The position numbers and the translations under genes were made by a program. The notes under the pieces were generated by a model. The model worked only from the letters and a program-made list of their open reading frames with translations. It ran no database searches and was not told the origin of the DNA. This document shows, piece after piece, positions 1 through 10,900 of a DNA stretch of 38,499 nt. Positions within the stretch are counted from its first letter, which is position 1. Each line of letters starts with the position of its first letter. The stretch is from a virus. The stretch is from positions 1 to 38,499 of the IMG/VR virus record IMGVR_UViG_3300032242_000653; one strand, given 5' to 3'.

Positions 1-1
1 A

Positions 2-193
2 TCATCTACAGGGTTAATTCAGGTTTTATTACAAGCTCCATTTGTAACAGAATATCAAACAGTTAGAATTGCTCCACGTGGATATGCAGCTAAAACAGAT
101 ATTCAATGGCAAATTTCAGGTAATCCAGCCTCTGGAACATCAGCTGTAGGTGTAGGGGTAGAAGGTATTTTAATTGCTAACACAGCACTATAA
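2..193 (+). CDS. C-terminal end of a virion protein (partial)
   Basis: An open frame enters from the left edge and stops at TAA 191-193, giving 63 residues of a gene that starts outside the window. The segment is rich in Val, Gly, Ala and Thr and looks like a beta-rich structural domain, with no charged coiled coil and no catalytic motif. It sits 37 bases before the next virion gene on the same strand, so a structural role is inferred from context only. It could be a decoration, tail or fibre-associated protein; the family cannot be named. Confidence 0.6.
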   Translation, partial: SSTGLIQVLLQAPFVTEYQTVRIAPRGYAAKTDIQWQISGNPASGTSAVGVGVEGILIANTAL

Positions 194-230
194 ATGATAT
201 TATTAGCATAAATAAACAAGGATTTAAATT

Positions 231-2099
231 ATGAGTTTACAACTCGCAGCTGAACACTTAAAAACCCATGGACGTGGGGAAGACACCGAACTAGTTCACA
301 TGACCCCTGGTGAACTAAAGGGTTTACAACAGCTTGCTGAGGCTCATGGTGGTTCTTTAACTATTAACCCTACTACAGGACTTCCTGAAGCTGGTTTTTT
401 AAGTAATTTACTTCCTACTGTATTAGGTGTAGGCGTAGGTATTGCTACAGGCAATCCATTTATTGGTGCAGCTGTTGCAGGTGGTCTGGGGTATGCTCAA
501 TCAGGTAGTTTAATGAGTGGGTTATCTTCGGGTCTAGGCGCTTGGAGCGGGATGAATCTTGTTAATGGTCTTGCAGCGGCGGGTTCTACTCCATTAACTA
601 CTGCTGGAGCAGTTCCTGAGACTACTTCTGGGGTTGTTGAGTCAGCAGTTCCAGCATCTGGGGTTCCACTAACGACAGCTGAAAGTGCATCTCCATATTG
701 GACTACAGGTCAAGCTGGAAGCCAAGCAGGTGTTGCGGGTGCTGTAGGTGCTGATGCAAGTACTTTAGCTACTCAAGTTCCTCAAGCTGTGGCTAATGGT
801 GCCTATCCTAATTTTGCAGGTAATGCAGTTACTGGAGCTACTGCAGCAGAAGATGTGGGTAGTCAACTGGCTAAAGAACAATTAGCAGCAGCAAATGCAG
901 GATTAAGCCCTACTAGTATGAACGGAGTAAATAGCTTATATCCATCAGGTTCTCAAGTATCAGGATATACAGGTAACCCTTATAGCCCATCAGACTACCT
1001 CAAGTACCAAAAAGGTTTAGGTATGGACTCTATGGGTAATCTAACAAATACCCTAAGTAATGCAGGGCAAGGTGTATCTAATCTAGTATCAGACCCATCA
1101 AAAGCATGGGATTTTGCAATGGCAAATAAGGGTACAGTACTTGGTGCAGGTATGGGTCTATTAGGTGCTATGCCTAAACCAAAACTACCAACTCCAGCAG
1201 GATATCAACCTGATGCGTATGATAAACGACTAGCTGCATATAAGTTAGACCCAAGTTTTCAAGGTTCATTTCCTGCACAACCAACCCCAGCATATCAAGC
1301 ATCTTATACTGACTATACACGCAACCCATACGTTCCAGGATATGCAGATGGTGGTATTGCCGCTTTAGCTAATGGTGGTCAAGGTGTTGGTGCTCAAGGT
1401 ATGGGCAATGCGCAAAGTTACCCAGGTGCTCGTTTAGATATGACCCAATATGCAACACCAAGCCAAATGCCTACAAGTTCTTCAGTAATTAACTCAGGCT
1501 ATGAAATGCAAACTAATCCATATACTGGAGAGCCTAATGGTATGGCAGAAGGTGGAATTGCGAGTTATAGTGGTACATCAGGTTCAAAAGTATCTGAAAT
1601 GACACCACAACAAATAGATTCTATAACTAACTTTGCTGTTATGAAAGACTCTGACCCAAATACAAGAGATGCAGATGCATGGACAGCAGCTCAATATAGG
1701 ATTGGTAAATTAGGTAAACGATTTGGTATTGCACCTCCTACACAGCCAACACCTATGGTTAAAGGTATAGGAGATGTTGCACCTGCAGAATTTGCAGCGG
1801 GTGGTAGTACAGGTTACTCATTAGGTAGCTATGCTGCTGGTGGTAATCCTCGTTTATTAAAAGGTCCAGGCGATGGTATGTCAGATAATATTCCTGCAGT
1901 TATTGGGGGTAAACAACCTGCACGTTTAGCTGATGGTGAGTTTGTTGTTCCAGCTGATGTGGTAAGTCATTTAGGTAATGGTTCTACTGACGCAGGTGCA
2001 AAACACTTGTATAATATGATGGACAGAGTGCGTAAAGCCCGCACAGGAAATAAAAAACAAGGTAAACAAATTAACCCTAATAAATTCTTACCAACATGA
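231..2099 (+). CDS. Gly/Ala-rich virion protein, possible internal/ejection protein
   Basis: A 622-residue protein with ATG preceded by AAGGA at 9 bases. The N-terminus (about 1-55) is a compact soluble region containing GRGEDTELVHMTPGEL and HGGSLTINPTTGLPEA, a pattern I recall from uncharacterised environmental phage virion proteins. Residues about 55-110 are hydrophobic and glycine-rich (GVGVGIATGNPFIGAAVAGG) and could insert into or cross a membrane. The middle is low-complexity Ser/Thr/Gly/Pro. The C-terminus carries LADGEFVVPADVVSHLGNG and ends in a basic tail. It lies in the late operon directly before other long virion proteins. Virion localisation is inferred; an ejection role is a guess from composition. 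Confidence 0.6.
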   Translation: MSLQLAAEHLKTHGRGEDTELVHMTPGELKGLQQLAEAHGGSLTINPTTGLPEAGFLSNLLPTVLGVGVGIATGNPFIGAAVAGGLGYAQSGSLMSGLSSGLGAWSGMNLVNGLAAAGSTPLTTAGAVPETTSGVVESAVPASGVPLTTAESASPYWTTGQAGSQAGVAGAVGADASTLATQVPQAVANGAYPNFAGNAVTGATAAEDVGSQLAKEQLAAANAGLSPTSMNGVNSLYPSGSQVSGYTGNPYSPSDYLKYQKGLGMDSMGNLTNTLSNAGQGVSNLVSDPSKAWDFAMANKGTVLGAGMGLLGAMPKPKLPTPAGYQPDAYDKRLAAYKLDPSFQGSFPAQPTPAYQASYTDYTRNPYVPGYADGGIAALANGGQGVGAQGMGNAQSYPGARLDMTQYATPSQMPTSSSVINSGYEMQTNPYTGEPNGMAEGGIASYSGTSGSKVSEMTPQQIDSITNFAVMKDSDPNTRDADAWTAAQYRIGKLGKRFGIAPPTQPTPMVKGIGDVAPAEFAAGGSTGYSLGSYAAGGNPRLLKGPGDGMSDNIPAVIGGKQPARLADGEFVVPADVVSHLGNGSTDAGAKHLYNMMDRVRKARTGNKKQGKQINPNKFLPT

Positions 2100-2554
2100 T
2101 TGAACTTAAATACGAAGATGTTAACTTGATGGATGTTTTTCCTGAGATGGAAGCAATGTTTCCAGAGCATTATGATGAGTTATGCGTAACTAAAGAATAT
2201 AAATGGGAGCCAAACTATGAAGCATATCAACAGCTGGCATCGGCGGGCATGCTTCGTACTTTCACCTGTAGGGCTAATGGCGAACTTATTGGGTATATTG
2301 TTTTTTATATTTCCCCTCATTTGCATTATAAATCTTGCATTACAGCTTCAGAAGATGTGTACTTTGTTAAGAAAGAATACCGTAAAGGAAGAGTAGGCAT
2401 TAAACTTTTTCAATACGCAGAACAAGTATTAAAAAATAGAGGCGTTAACCGCATTGTTATGCACACTAAAGTGCATTTAGATAACTCAAGATTGTTCGAG
2501 TACTTAGGGTACCATCAAACGGACAAGATATTTACAAAGATGTTAAAGGATTAA
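2096..2554 (+). CDS. GNAT-family N-acetyltransferase
   Basis: A 152-residue protein starting at an ATGA overlap with the previous stop, which suggests translational coupling. It has the Gcn5-related acetyltransferase layout: a central beta-strand segment GELIGYIVFY (about 62-71), an acetyl-CoA pyrophosphate-binding motif RKGRVG (96-101, matching the R/Q-x-x-G-x-G/A signature), a following helix, and a C-terminal NSRLFEYLGYHQTDKIFTK typical of motif B. Such enzymes move an acetyl group from acetyl-CoA to an amine. Phages often carry one among virion genes, where the target is usually unknown; it could modify a virion or host protein. Family assignment is firm, substrate unknown. Confidence 0.85.
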   Translation: MIELKYEDVNLMDVFPEMEAMFPEHYDELCVTKEYKWEPNYEAYQQLASAGMLRTFTCRANGELIGYIVFYISPHLHYKSCITASEDVYFVKKEYRKGRVGIKLFQYAEQVLKNRGVNRIVMHTKVHLDNSRLFEYLGYHQTDKIFTKMLKD

Positions 2555-2556
2555 AC

Positions 2557-4935
2557 ATGGGCTATTCACGTCGTGACTTATATGCATTAGGCGAACCATT
2601 AGGGGAAAACGTCACTCGCAAAAAAGCTGGGGGTGGAATGGTCTATGGTGGAGGTGATAGCCCTGCTCCTTCACAACCTACATCTACTACTGCATATAAT
2701 ACCAATATCCCAGAATATGCTAAGCCTTATGTTACTAATATGCTTGAAGCTACTCAAAGGCAGTTATTTAAAGGGAGTACAGATGCCAATGGTAATTTTA
2801 ATATTACAGGTTTTCAACCTTACCAACCATATAGCAATAACCCTCAAGACTATGTAGCAGGATTTAGCCCACTACAACAACAAGCACATTCAGGTGCAGC
2901 TAATCTCCAAATGCCAGGTCAATTCCAAGCAGGTTCACAACTTGCAGGTGCTGCGGGTTTAGGTTCTTTAGGCATTGCAAGACAAGCAAATAATGCTGGT
3001 AATAACTATTTTGGTATGGCTACTAATCCTGGTACTGTTAATCAGTTCATGAACCCATACTTACAAGATGCACTTAACCCTGCACTTGCTGAAGCTCGTC
3101 GCCAATACGGTATTACAGGACAACAAGAGCAAGGTAATGCTACCCAAGCTGGTGCATTCGGTGGCTCCCGCGAAGCATTAATGGCAGCTGAAAACAATCG
3201 TAATATGAATACTGGTATGAACCAAATGATTGGTCAAGGATATAACCAAGCATATAACCAAGCACAAAATAATATACTGCAAGGCAATCAACTAGGTTTA
3301 CAAGGCTATCAAACTGGCTTACAAGGTTATGGTCAAGGTATTCAAGCAGCCAATGCTATGGGTCAATTAGGTGCATCTCAACTGCAAGGTCAAGAGGGTA
3401 TACTTGGTTTACAAAACCAAATGGGCGGTCAAGAGCAAGCACAGCAACAACAGATTATTAATCAACAAATCCAAAACTATGCTACTGCACAACAATACCC
3501 AATGATGCAACTAGGCTTAATGTCTAATATGCTACGTGGGCTACCGATGCAAGCTACAACTACTCAGTCTTATCAAGCACAGCCATCTGCTCTTACACAA
3601 GGTATTGGTGCATTAGGTGCTGGTGTTAGTGCGTATAAAGCGTTTGGTGCTAAGGGTGGTCTACCTAAAGATTTTGAAGTTAAAAGATACGCACCTGGTG
3701 GGATAGCTGGAAGTGTTATGTCTGAACTAGAAGGTATGGATGATGCCCACTTGCAACAAGTTATGCAATCCTCATCAAGTAAAGAAATTAAACAAATGGC
3801 AGGTAAAGTACTTGCAGAACATGAGATTGCAAATCAAGCAATGGGTAAAGGTCTAGGCGCAGCCCCATCTAATATGCCTACACAAATGGCAGGTGGTGGT
3901 ATTGTTGCATTTGCTGGTGAAACTGACGGTAGTTTAGTGCAGGAAGAAGAACCTAAAAACCCATTAATTGCTGATAACCCATATGCAGCTACTCCAGAAG
4001 CTGCACTTGAAAAATACATGGCTATGCGTAAAACAGCAGGTGCAAGTGAAGGCGACCCATATGCTAAATATGCAGAAGCAATTAAAGCCAAACTTGCGTC
4101 TTCTGCTGAAGATAGAGACCGTATGAATGCGGAGAACGCATTAACGTATTTTGCTAATTTTGGTACTCAACCTGGGGGTTTATTAAAAGCAGGAACAATG
4201 GCTGCTAAAGAAACAGTCCCTGGCATTATTAAAAATAGAGAAGCTTTTGATAAAGAACAACTTGGCTATGAAGCAGCAGGTGCTGATATTCTTAATAAAC
4301 AAAATACAGCAGCAGAAGCAGCAGCTAAAGAGGCTTCAACACTATTTGAAAAAGGTGCTGACATCCAAGAAAAACTTTCTGCAAAACTTATTGAAGCACA
4401 AAAGACTAAATCTTTACCTAATTTACAAGAGTTAACTAAGATTAATTACGAGTACTTAATTACAAAAGACCCATCAATTGCTAATGACCCGACTAAAGCA
4501 GCAAAAGCTAAAGTAGATGCAACTAATACCGCAGTTCAACAACTTGGTTATATCCAACAACAAATTGGGTTAGGTAGAAATGCTATTGCCGCACAAGGTG
4601 TTGATGTATCTAGAGATGTAGCTGAAACAGGTAGATTATCTGCAATTAGTGGGCTATCTGATAAGAAAACCGCTAGAGCTGATGATTTAATCAATAAAGA
4701 TAAGCGTTTAGGTCAACTAAATATTGATTTAATGGGTGCAGAAACACCCGCTGAAAAAGCAAGAATTAGCAAGCAAATGGACCAACGTGAGGAAGCTATT
4801 AGACTTAGGGTTGATAAAGAATTTGCCCCTGCTTTTGCTGCATATAATGCACTAGGCGGTAGCCAAAAAAGCACTGGTGGGAAGGGTAAAGAAACTGATA
4901 AAATAGATTCTAATAACCCACTTCTTAAACAATAA
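2557..4935 (+). CDS. Gln/Ala-rich virion protein, possible internal/ejection protein
   Basis: A 792-residue protein with ATG preceded by AAAGGA, two bases after the acetyltransferase stop. Residues about 90-330 are rich in Gln, Asn, Gly and Ala with repeated GLQGYQTGLQGYGQGIQ-type elements, suggesting a long filamentous or helical segment. Short glycine-rich boxes such as KAGGGMVYGGG and AGGGIVAFAGE recur (near 24 and 445); I recall these from environmental phage structural proteins. The C-terminal third is Ala/Lys/Glu-rich and probably helical. No enzyme motif is visible. Position between another virion protein and the giant protein fits a tail-tip or ejected internal protein, but this is inference. 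Confidence 0.6.
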   Translation: MGYSRRDLYALGEPLGENVTRKKAGGGMVYGGGDSPAPSQPTSTTAYNTNIPEYAKPYVTNMLEATQRQLFKGSTDANGNFNITGFQPYQPYSNNPQDYVAGFSPLQQQAHSGAANLQMPGQFQAGSQLAGAAGLGSLGIARQANNAGNNYFGMATNPGTVNQFMNPYLQDALNPALAEARRQYGITGQQEQGNATQAGAFGGSREALMAAENNRNMNTGMNQMIGQGYNQAYNQAQNNILQGNQLGLQGYQTGLQGYGQGIQAANAMGQLGASQLQGQEGILGLQNQMGGQEQAQQQQIINQQIQNYATAQQYPMMQLGLMSNMLRGLPMQATTTQSYQAQPSALTQGIGALGAGVSAYKAFGAKGGLPKDFEVKRYAPGGIAGSVMSELEGMDDAHLQQVMQSSSSKEIKQMAGKVLAEHEIANQAMGKGLGAAPSNMPTQMAGGGIVAFAGETDGSLVQEEEPKNPLIADNPYAATPEAALEKYMAMRKTAGASEGDPYAKYAEAIKAKLASSAEDRDRMNAENALTYFANFGTQPGGLLKAGTMAAKETVPGIIKNREAFDKEQLGYEAAGADILNKQNTAAEAAAKEASTLFEKGADIQEKLSAKLIEAQKTKSLPNLQELTKINYEYLITKDPSIANDPTKAAKAKVDATNTAVQQLGYIQQQIGLGRNAIAAQGVDVSRDVAETGRLSAISGLSDKKTARADDLINKDKRLGQLNIDLMGAETPAEKARISKQMDQREEAIRLRVDKEFAPAFAAYNALGGSQKSTGGKGKETDKIDSNNPLLKQ

Positions 4936-4952
4936 AAATTCTTAGGGGGCCT

Positions 4953-7900
4953 ATGGCAACTCTTGCTGAAATCTATAAAGACCCTAATTTTGTCAATGCG
5001 AATGCAGCTACTAAAGAAGCTATTTTTGATAAATTTGCAGGTCAAGATGAACACTATTCTGCTGCTAATGCAGCTACCCAAGAGGCTATTAGAAATAAAT
5101 GGCTTAGTGTAGCCCCTGCCCCTGCGGAAACACCAACTGCAACTGCTGCACCTACTGCTACGCCTGTAGCAAAAGAAACGTCTATCAAAGCCCCATTGGT
5201 TGAAGCTAAAGCCTCTCCATCTGTAATGCCGTTTGCCGTTACTAATAAAGAAATGGCAGAAAAATTTGGTACATCCGACCACCGTAGCCCAGTAGAAAGG
5301 CTAATTGCCCAACAAGAAAGCAAAGCCCCAACCCCATCCCCATACAAAACAGAAGGCGCATTTGAACGCGCTGGGTTAACTACTGACCCGCATGAAGCTT
5401 TAATTCGGTCTATTGCCAACGAAGACCAATTTACAAACCCTGTAGCTAAAAAAGCCGCACGTAAAGTTGCTGAGACAAATGTTGCTATTGCATCCGATAA
5501 AGCTAAGCAAGCAATGCGTAGCGGTGCGTCTGAAGAAGAAGCAAACCAAATCTTTAAAGAGCATATCGGTAGCATTGCAGGTGCAAGCGTAGCCCCAGAA
5601 TCTTATGAATACCAAAAAGAATATGCATTTAAACCTAATGCTACAGTAGCGGGAGACTTAGGTAATCTTGCTAGACGCGCAGGTGTAAAAGGAATTACGG
5701 GCCTTGAGCAGGGTGCTGGCGGTGTATATAAATTTGTGGCTGATATGGTGGATGCAAATGCTCCAGGTATTGACGCTAAGCTTGAAGAATTAAAAAGCAA
5801 AGAACAAGGGCTATCCGCTTCAGAACTACATGGTACCCTAGCTAAAGATGTTGCATCTATATTTGAGAATGCAGGGTCATCCATTATCCAACAACTACCT
5901 GCACTAGGTGGTGGTCTTGCACTTAAATCAGGGCAAGAAGCTTTTGTTTTAGGTAATATGTTTGTTAACTCATTTGGTCAAACCTATGACGATAGCAGAC
6001 GACAAGGGTTAGATACTTTAGATTCCGCTATTAGAAGTACGTTATATGGGTCTTTTGAAGTTCTTGGCGAAAAGGTAGGCTTAGGGTCACAGATGAAAGC
6101 CCTTAAAGGGATTGCAGATAGCTTACCTACAAGTAAAGTAAAAGAGTTTTTTATTGACTCTTTAAAGAAAGAAATTCCTGGCGAGCTAGGTACTTATACT
6201 GGACAATTTGCAACTGATAAAGGATTTGGGCTAAACAAAGATGCAGGTTTAAGCGAATATTTTGATGGCGCAGTTCAAACAGTATTAGCGACTCTTGCCC
6301 AAGGTGGTATGATGGCGGGTGCAGGTACAGCTGCGAGTTATGTGGGGAATAAGTTTGATGCAACTACACAAGCAGATAATCGTGCTGCATTAGCTAAAGA
6401 AGATGCATTAGCTAAATGGAAAGAAGAAGGTTTCATTCGTCATCCTAAAACTGAGCAAGCCCCAGAACAACCAGCAACGCAACAATCTACAGTACCTGGA
6501 CAACCTGCGGCTAATCAACAGCCTACACAAACACATGCTCAAGCAATACAGCAGATGGAACTTAATACCCGTGTTGCTGAACTAGAAAGCATGGGCGTAC
6601 CACCTGACGATGCTAAAGACATTGCTACAAAAGAACAAAACGAAAAATTAGGAGGGACATTAGAAAATGATTCTAAGTACACTGACAACCGACCAGCTGT
6701 GTTTGGCGTTCCAGTATCTAACGTACCAGGGGGAAATGCCACAGGACCTAGTGCTACTACAACCACAGGACTGGAAGGAACTACGCTTTCTGCTACAAAT
6801 GCTGGAGCTGGAGAAGGAACAAAGCCAAGTGCATTGACAGAGTTACAAAGTAGCCCATTATACCCTACAGTTAAATCTCTTGTAGCTACTTACCCTAATA
6901 TTACGCCTGAACAAGTTGCAACATCGTTTAAAATTACTGTACCTCAAGCTACACAACTGATAGAAGCAGTTAAGCTAGAGACTACCGAAGAAGCTGCCCC
7001 ACAAACTAAAGCTGCTGTACAAAATGTATTAGGTTTACAAACTACTGACCAAGCTATTCAAACAGAACAAGTAGCACCTACACAGACTGCAGCTAAAGAA
7101 GAACCTATTCAACAAGATGAACATTTACAGCAAGCTAAACAAGTAGCAAACCAATTACGTAAACTAGACCCAACAAATCCATTGCTTGAAAGATTACGTA
7201 GTACTGATGTAATGCCAGACGAGATTGCACAAGCCCAGGATATTGTAAATACTTTAGCCCCAAAAAAAGAAGAACAACAAGCACCCACTGCAGATGAAGT
7301 TAATCAAACATTACAGAGCATTTATACCCCTGCTCAATTAAAAGCTAACCCTCCAGTAGTTGTAAATAACTATGATGAATTACCTGAAAGTATTAGAGAA
7401 GAAGCAAAGGGTAGCGGATTAAAAGCTTTTGTAGACCCAGCTACAGGTAAAGATTATTACGTAGCTGACAAAATGACACGTGATAATATCCGTGGTGCTA
7501 TCTTCCATGAACGTGGTGTTCACATAGGTCTTACTAATCTTATTGGTGCATTCCGTGTAAATGTATTAGCTAATCAAATTAAAAATTGGGCAACTGCCCC
7601 TGCGGATACTTTAGAACATAAGATTGCTACTGAGGCTATAGCAGCAGCAAATGCATCTGGTGAAGAGCAAGGTTCTCCTCGTTATAACGAAGAAGTTATT
7701 GCATACTTTACAGAGATTGCAGTTAATAAATATAACATTGACCCACTCAAATACCAACCAAAAGAAAAACGTAAGGTGGCAGAATGGCTACGTAATCTAT
7801 GGAAAAATATTGCTGTTGCAGTACGTAAAATAAACATTGACCCAAGTACACTAACTTCACAAGATGTAGTAAGCCTAGTACAAGGTGCATCTCGTGTGGG

Positions 7901-10900
7901 TACTAATCGCCTTGAGAAAGCTGAAACTAAATCTGTATTTACCCCAGAAGTATTGCAAGATATTCAATTTGCAATTGGTAGTAGCCTTGTTGTAGCTAAA
8001 GAGATTGGCGAAGCACCTGTATCATTAGAAGATGGGTCTAATAAACTTCAAGGGTCTGCTAAGAACTTATACAATATTGTTTCTCAAGACAATAAGTACG
8101 ATAATCCAATTACTAAAACATTTATTAACACCTTTTATGAAAACATTAAAGGTGTCGGTATTGGTATCAACACAAAAGCGTTCCAAACATTTACTGTTGT
8201 TGCAAATGTAGGTGACTATTTTAAACCTGCTAAAGCTATTATTAGCCAAGAAAGATTATTAAGAACATTAACTCCTGTAGCAAATCTACAAGAAGCTTTA
8301 AATATTAGCTATCGTATACGGTTAATTTGGAATAACCCTAGCTATGCTGCACGAAGAGAATCAGATTTAGTATCTGAAAAAAGGGAACGCCTAGCAAGCG
8401 AATCTGCGGAGTTTGCTCATAAATATTATTTTGCTGAAACTGAACTAGGCCCACATTCAGAAACATTTAAACAACTTGAAATTTTATTAAAATATGCCCT
8501 AAACAAATATACGATGGCAGGGGATAAACTTATTATTATGAGTAGTGATAATGAATATATGCCTGTTTCTTTTGGTTCTACACGTTTTGGTGGTTCAAAT
8601 TTAGATGATACAGAAATAGAAGCTGTTAAACTATTTTGCGATGAGTTTAAAGATAGTATTTTTAATGGTATGTCAATTAAACAAGCATTTAATGATGCAC
8701 ATAATAAAATTTTATTAGCCCCCAGAACAAGTGAAATTGAAAACAAATTAGGCCCTACAAAAACAGGATGGATGTCATTTTCAGACCAAGGTGAAGCTCC
8801 AGTAGTTAAATTAGTAACCTCCGATGTAGGCAGAACCGCCAAAAACCCTTGGTGTCTTGCAGTTCAAACAAGCTATGGAGAAAGCTATTTAAGAAGGTTT
8901 AATTTTTACGTATACCTAGAAAATGCAAATTCTTTGATATCTGTACTAGTTGATAAACAAACACTTCAACCAATTACTAGTGAAAAAGCATGGTTTGGGT
9001 TAGGAGAAAGTCAAAATATATTGCCTGAGCATGAGTATATTAAAAACACATTACCTACATTAATTGCACCTATAAATGGGGCTGAAACAACATCAGATAA
9101 CACTCCTAATCAAGATGCTGTATTTACAAAAACAGAAAACTTATTTAAAAAAGCATTATCTGGGGATAAAGGCACTATAAAAAGTTTATTATCTTATGAC
9201 CTTTATAAATCTCCAGAGGAAATTGGTGCCCTATTACAAAACCAAGATAACTCAGTATTTAAAGTAACTAAAGAAATATTTGATGGGTTAAAAGAGCATG
9301 ACCTTAATATACCAGCTATAAATATTTTAGGTATGTCTAAAAATATTGCTAAAAAGTTTCAAGAGGTTAAATATAATTTAGAAAAAATAAAAAACCAGGT
9401 CTCGTATTATGATACTTATATAACTGCTTTGTTTCCAGAACTAAATAAATTAGCTGATGAAAATGGGGATATAACTATTAACCCCAAAAGAATACTTTTA
9501 TATACTATCGAGGAAACTATACCAAAAGATATATTTAAAGATGCTGAAGAACTTCTTGCTAAATATGGAATTAAAACTAATATATACGAACATATAGCTC
9601 CATACTACCAAAAAGGTAATGAAGTTCCTGGAACTTTAAGTGCAATACAGGAAATTAAAGATTATTTTTTTGATGTTGGGCATGAACTTTATAAAATAAT
9701 AACCGATAAAAAAGCAAATAATACTGCAACTGAACATGAAATAAATAGAGATGGTCATGGGTTATTAAGAGATGCAATAGAGCCTATTAGAAAATGGGTA
9801 TCCGATAATACTAGTTTAAATAGGTACGATATAAATACTATTGCGACTATTAATATTTATGATGAAGCTAGTATTGGTTCCTTAGTAAAGATTAATAATA
9901 AATTTACTATGCTGGAAACTTTAAAAGATATACTGGATGATTTATATACTGACCATAATTTAGGGAATAGCCCATTAAATACTCAATTTTTAGACGAGTA
10001 TAAACAAAAAAAACTTCCTACTATATTACCTAAAATGGTAGATGCGGGTACTGGAGCTATTGCTAAGGCTATTGCGGATGAAAATAAACCTAAATTATTA
10101 GGCTCTAAAGCTAAGCTACCTAGTAATATAAAGAACCTATGGGCTACTGCTAAAGCAGAGATGTATCACCTTATACAAAATGGTAATACTAACATGGGTG
10201 CAGTTATTGCACAGACTAGACAAGCCCTAGGGACTAAGGCTAAACAACTTACCCAATCGCACTATGAGCTTGCATTCCGAGCGGCTACTGCCCAGCTTAA
10301 AAAAGAAGCTGCAATCGCTAAACGTAAAGCACCTAAGCCGTTCGTCAACCCTAATAAGGTTAAGATTGGTCTTGCCCAAAATATTGATGAAATTGAACCA
10401 GAGATTACGGATGTTGCTGAAGACTTAGTACTATCCCCTGCACCTTTTGCAAGTAATAAGATTAAAACCTTAACCCTTGCGGCCTTGCGTACTGCAAATA
10501 ATAAAACAAAACGTGCAGTTGCTTGGGAAGTATCTACAGGATTTTTAATTGAAAAGTTAATTAATGATTACAAAATTCCTTATGTAGGGCAGCTTAATAA
10601 AACTATTAATAACATGAACGTTATGTACGGCACTATGATGTCTGCTGTATCTAAGTTACAGGATGAATGGGAAGCATTTGGTAGAACAGACCCAGAAGCT
10701 AATTATTTATTAAATATAGTTCAACTATATAGTACTTTAGAAGATATTGACCCTACTACTTTTACCACTTTACAAGATGCATTAACTAGTGACCCAGAGC
10801 TTGTTAGATTACGTAGCGAGCAAACTAATGCACCTACAATGCAAAAGAAACACGCATTAACTAAGCCTATTCAACGCCGTACTAAAGCAGTTACTGAAAT

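Noticed and set aside
7506-7523. HERGVH as a definite zinc protease site
   Set aside because: The canonical spacing is HExxH; here three residues separate the pair, so it is listed only as a question.
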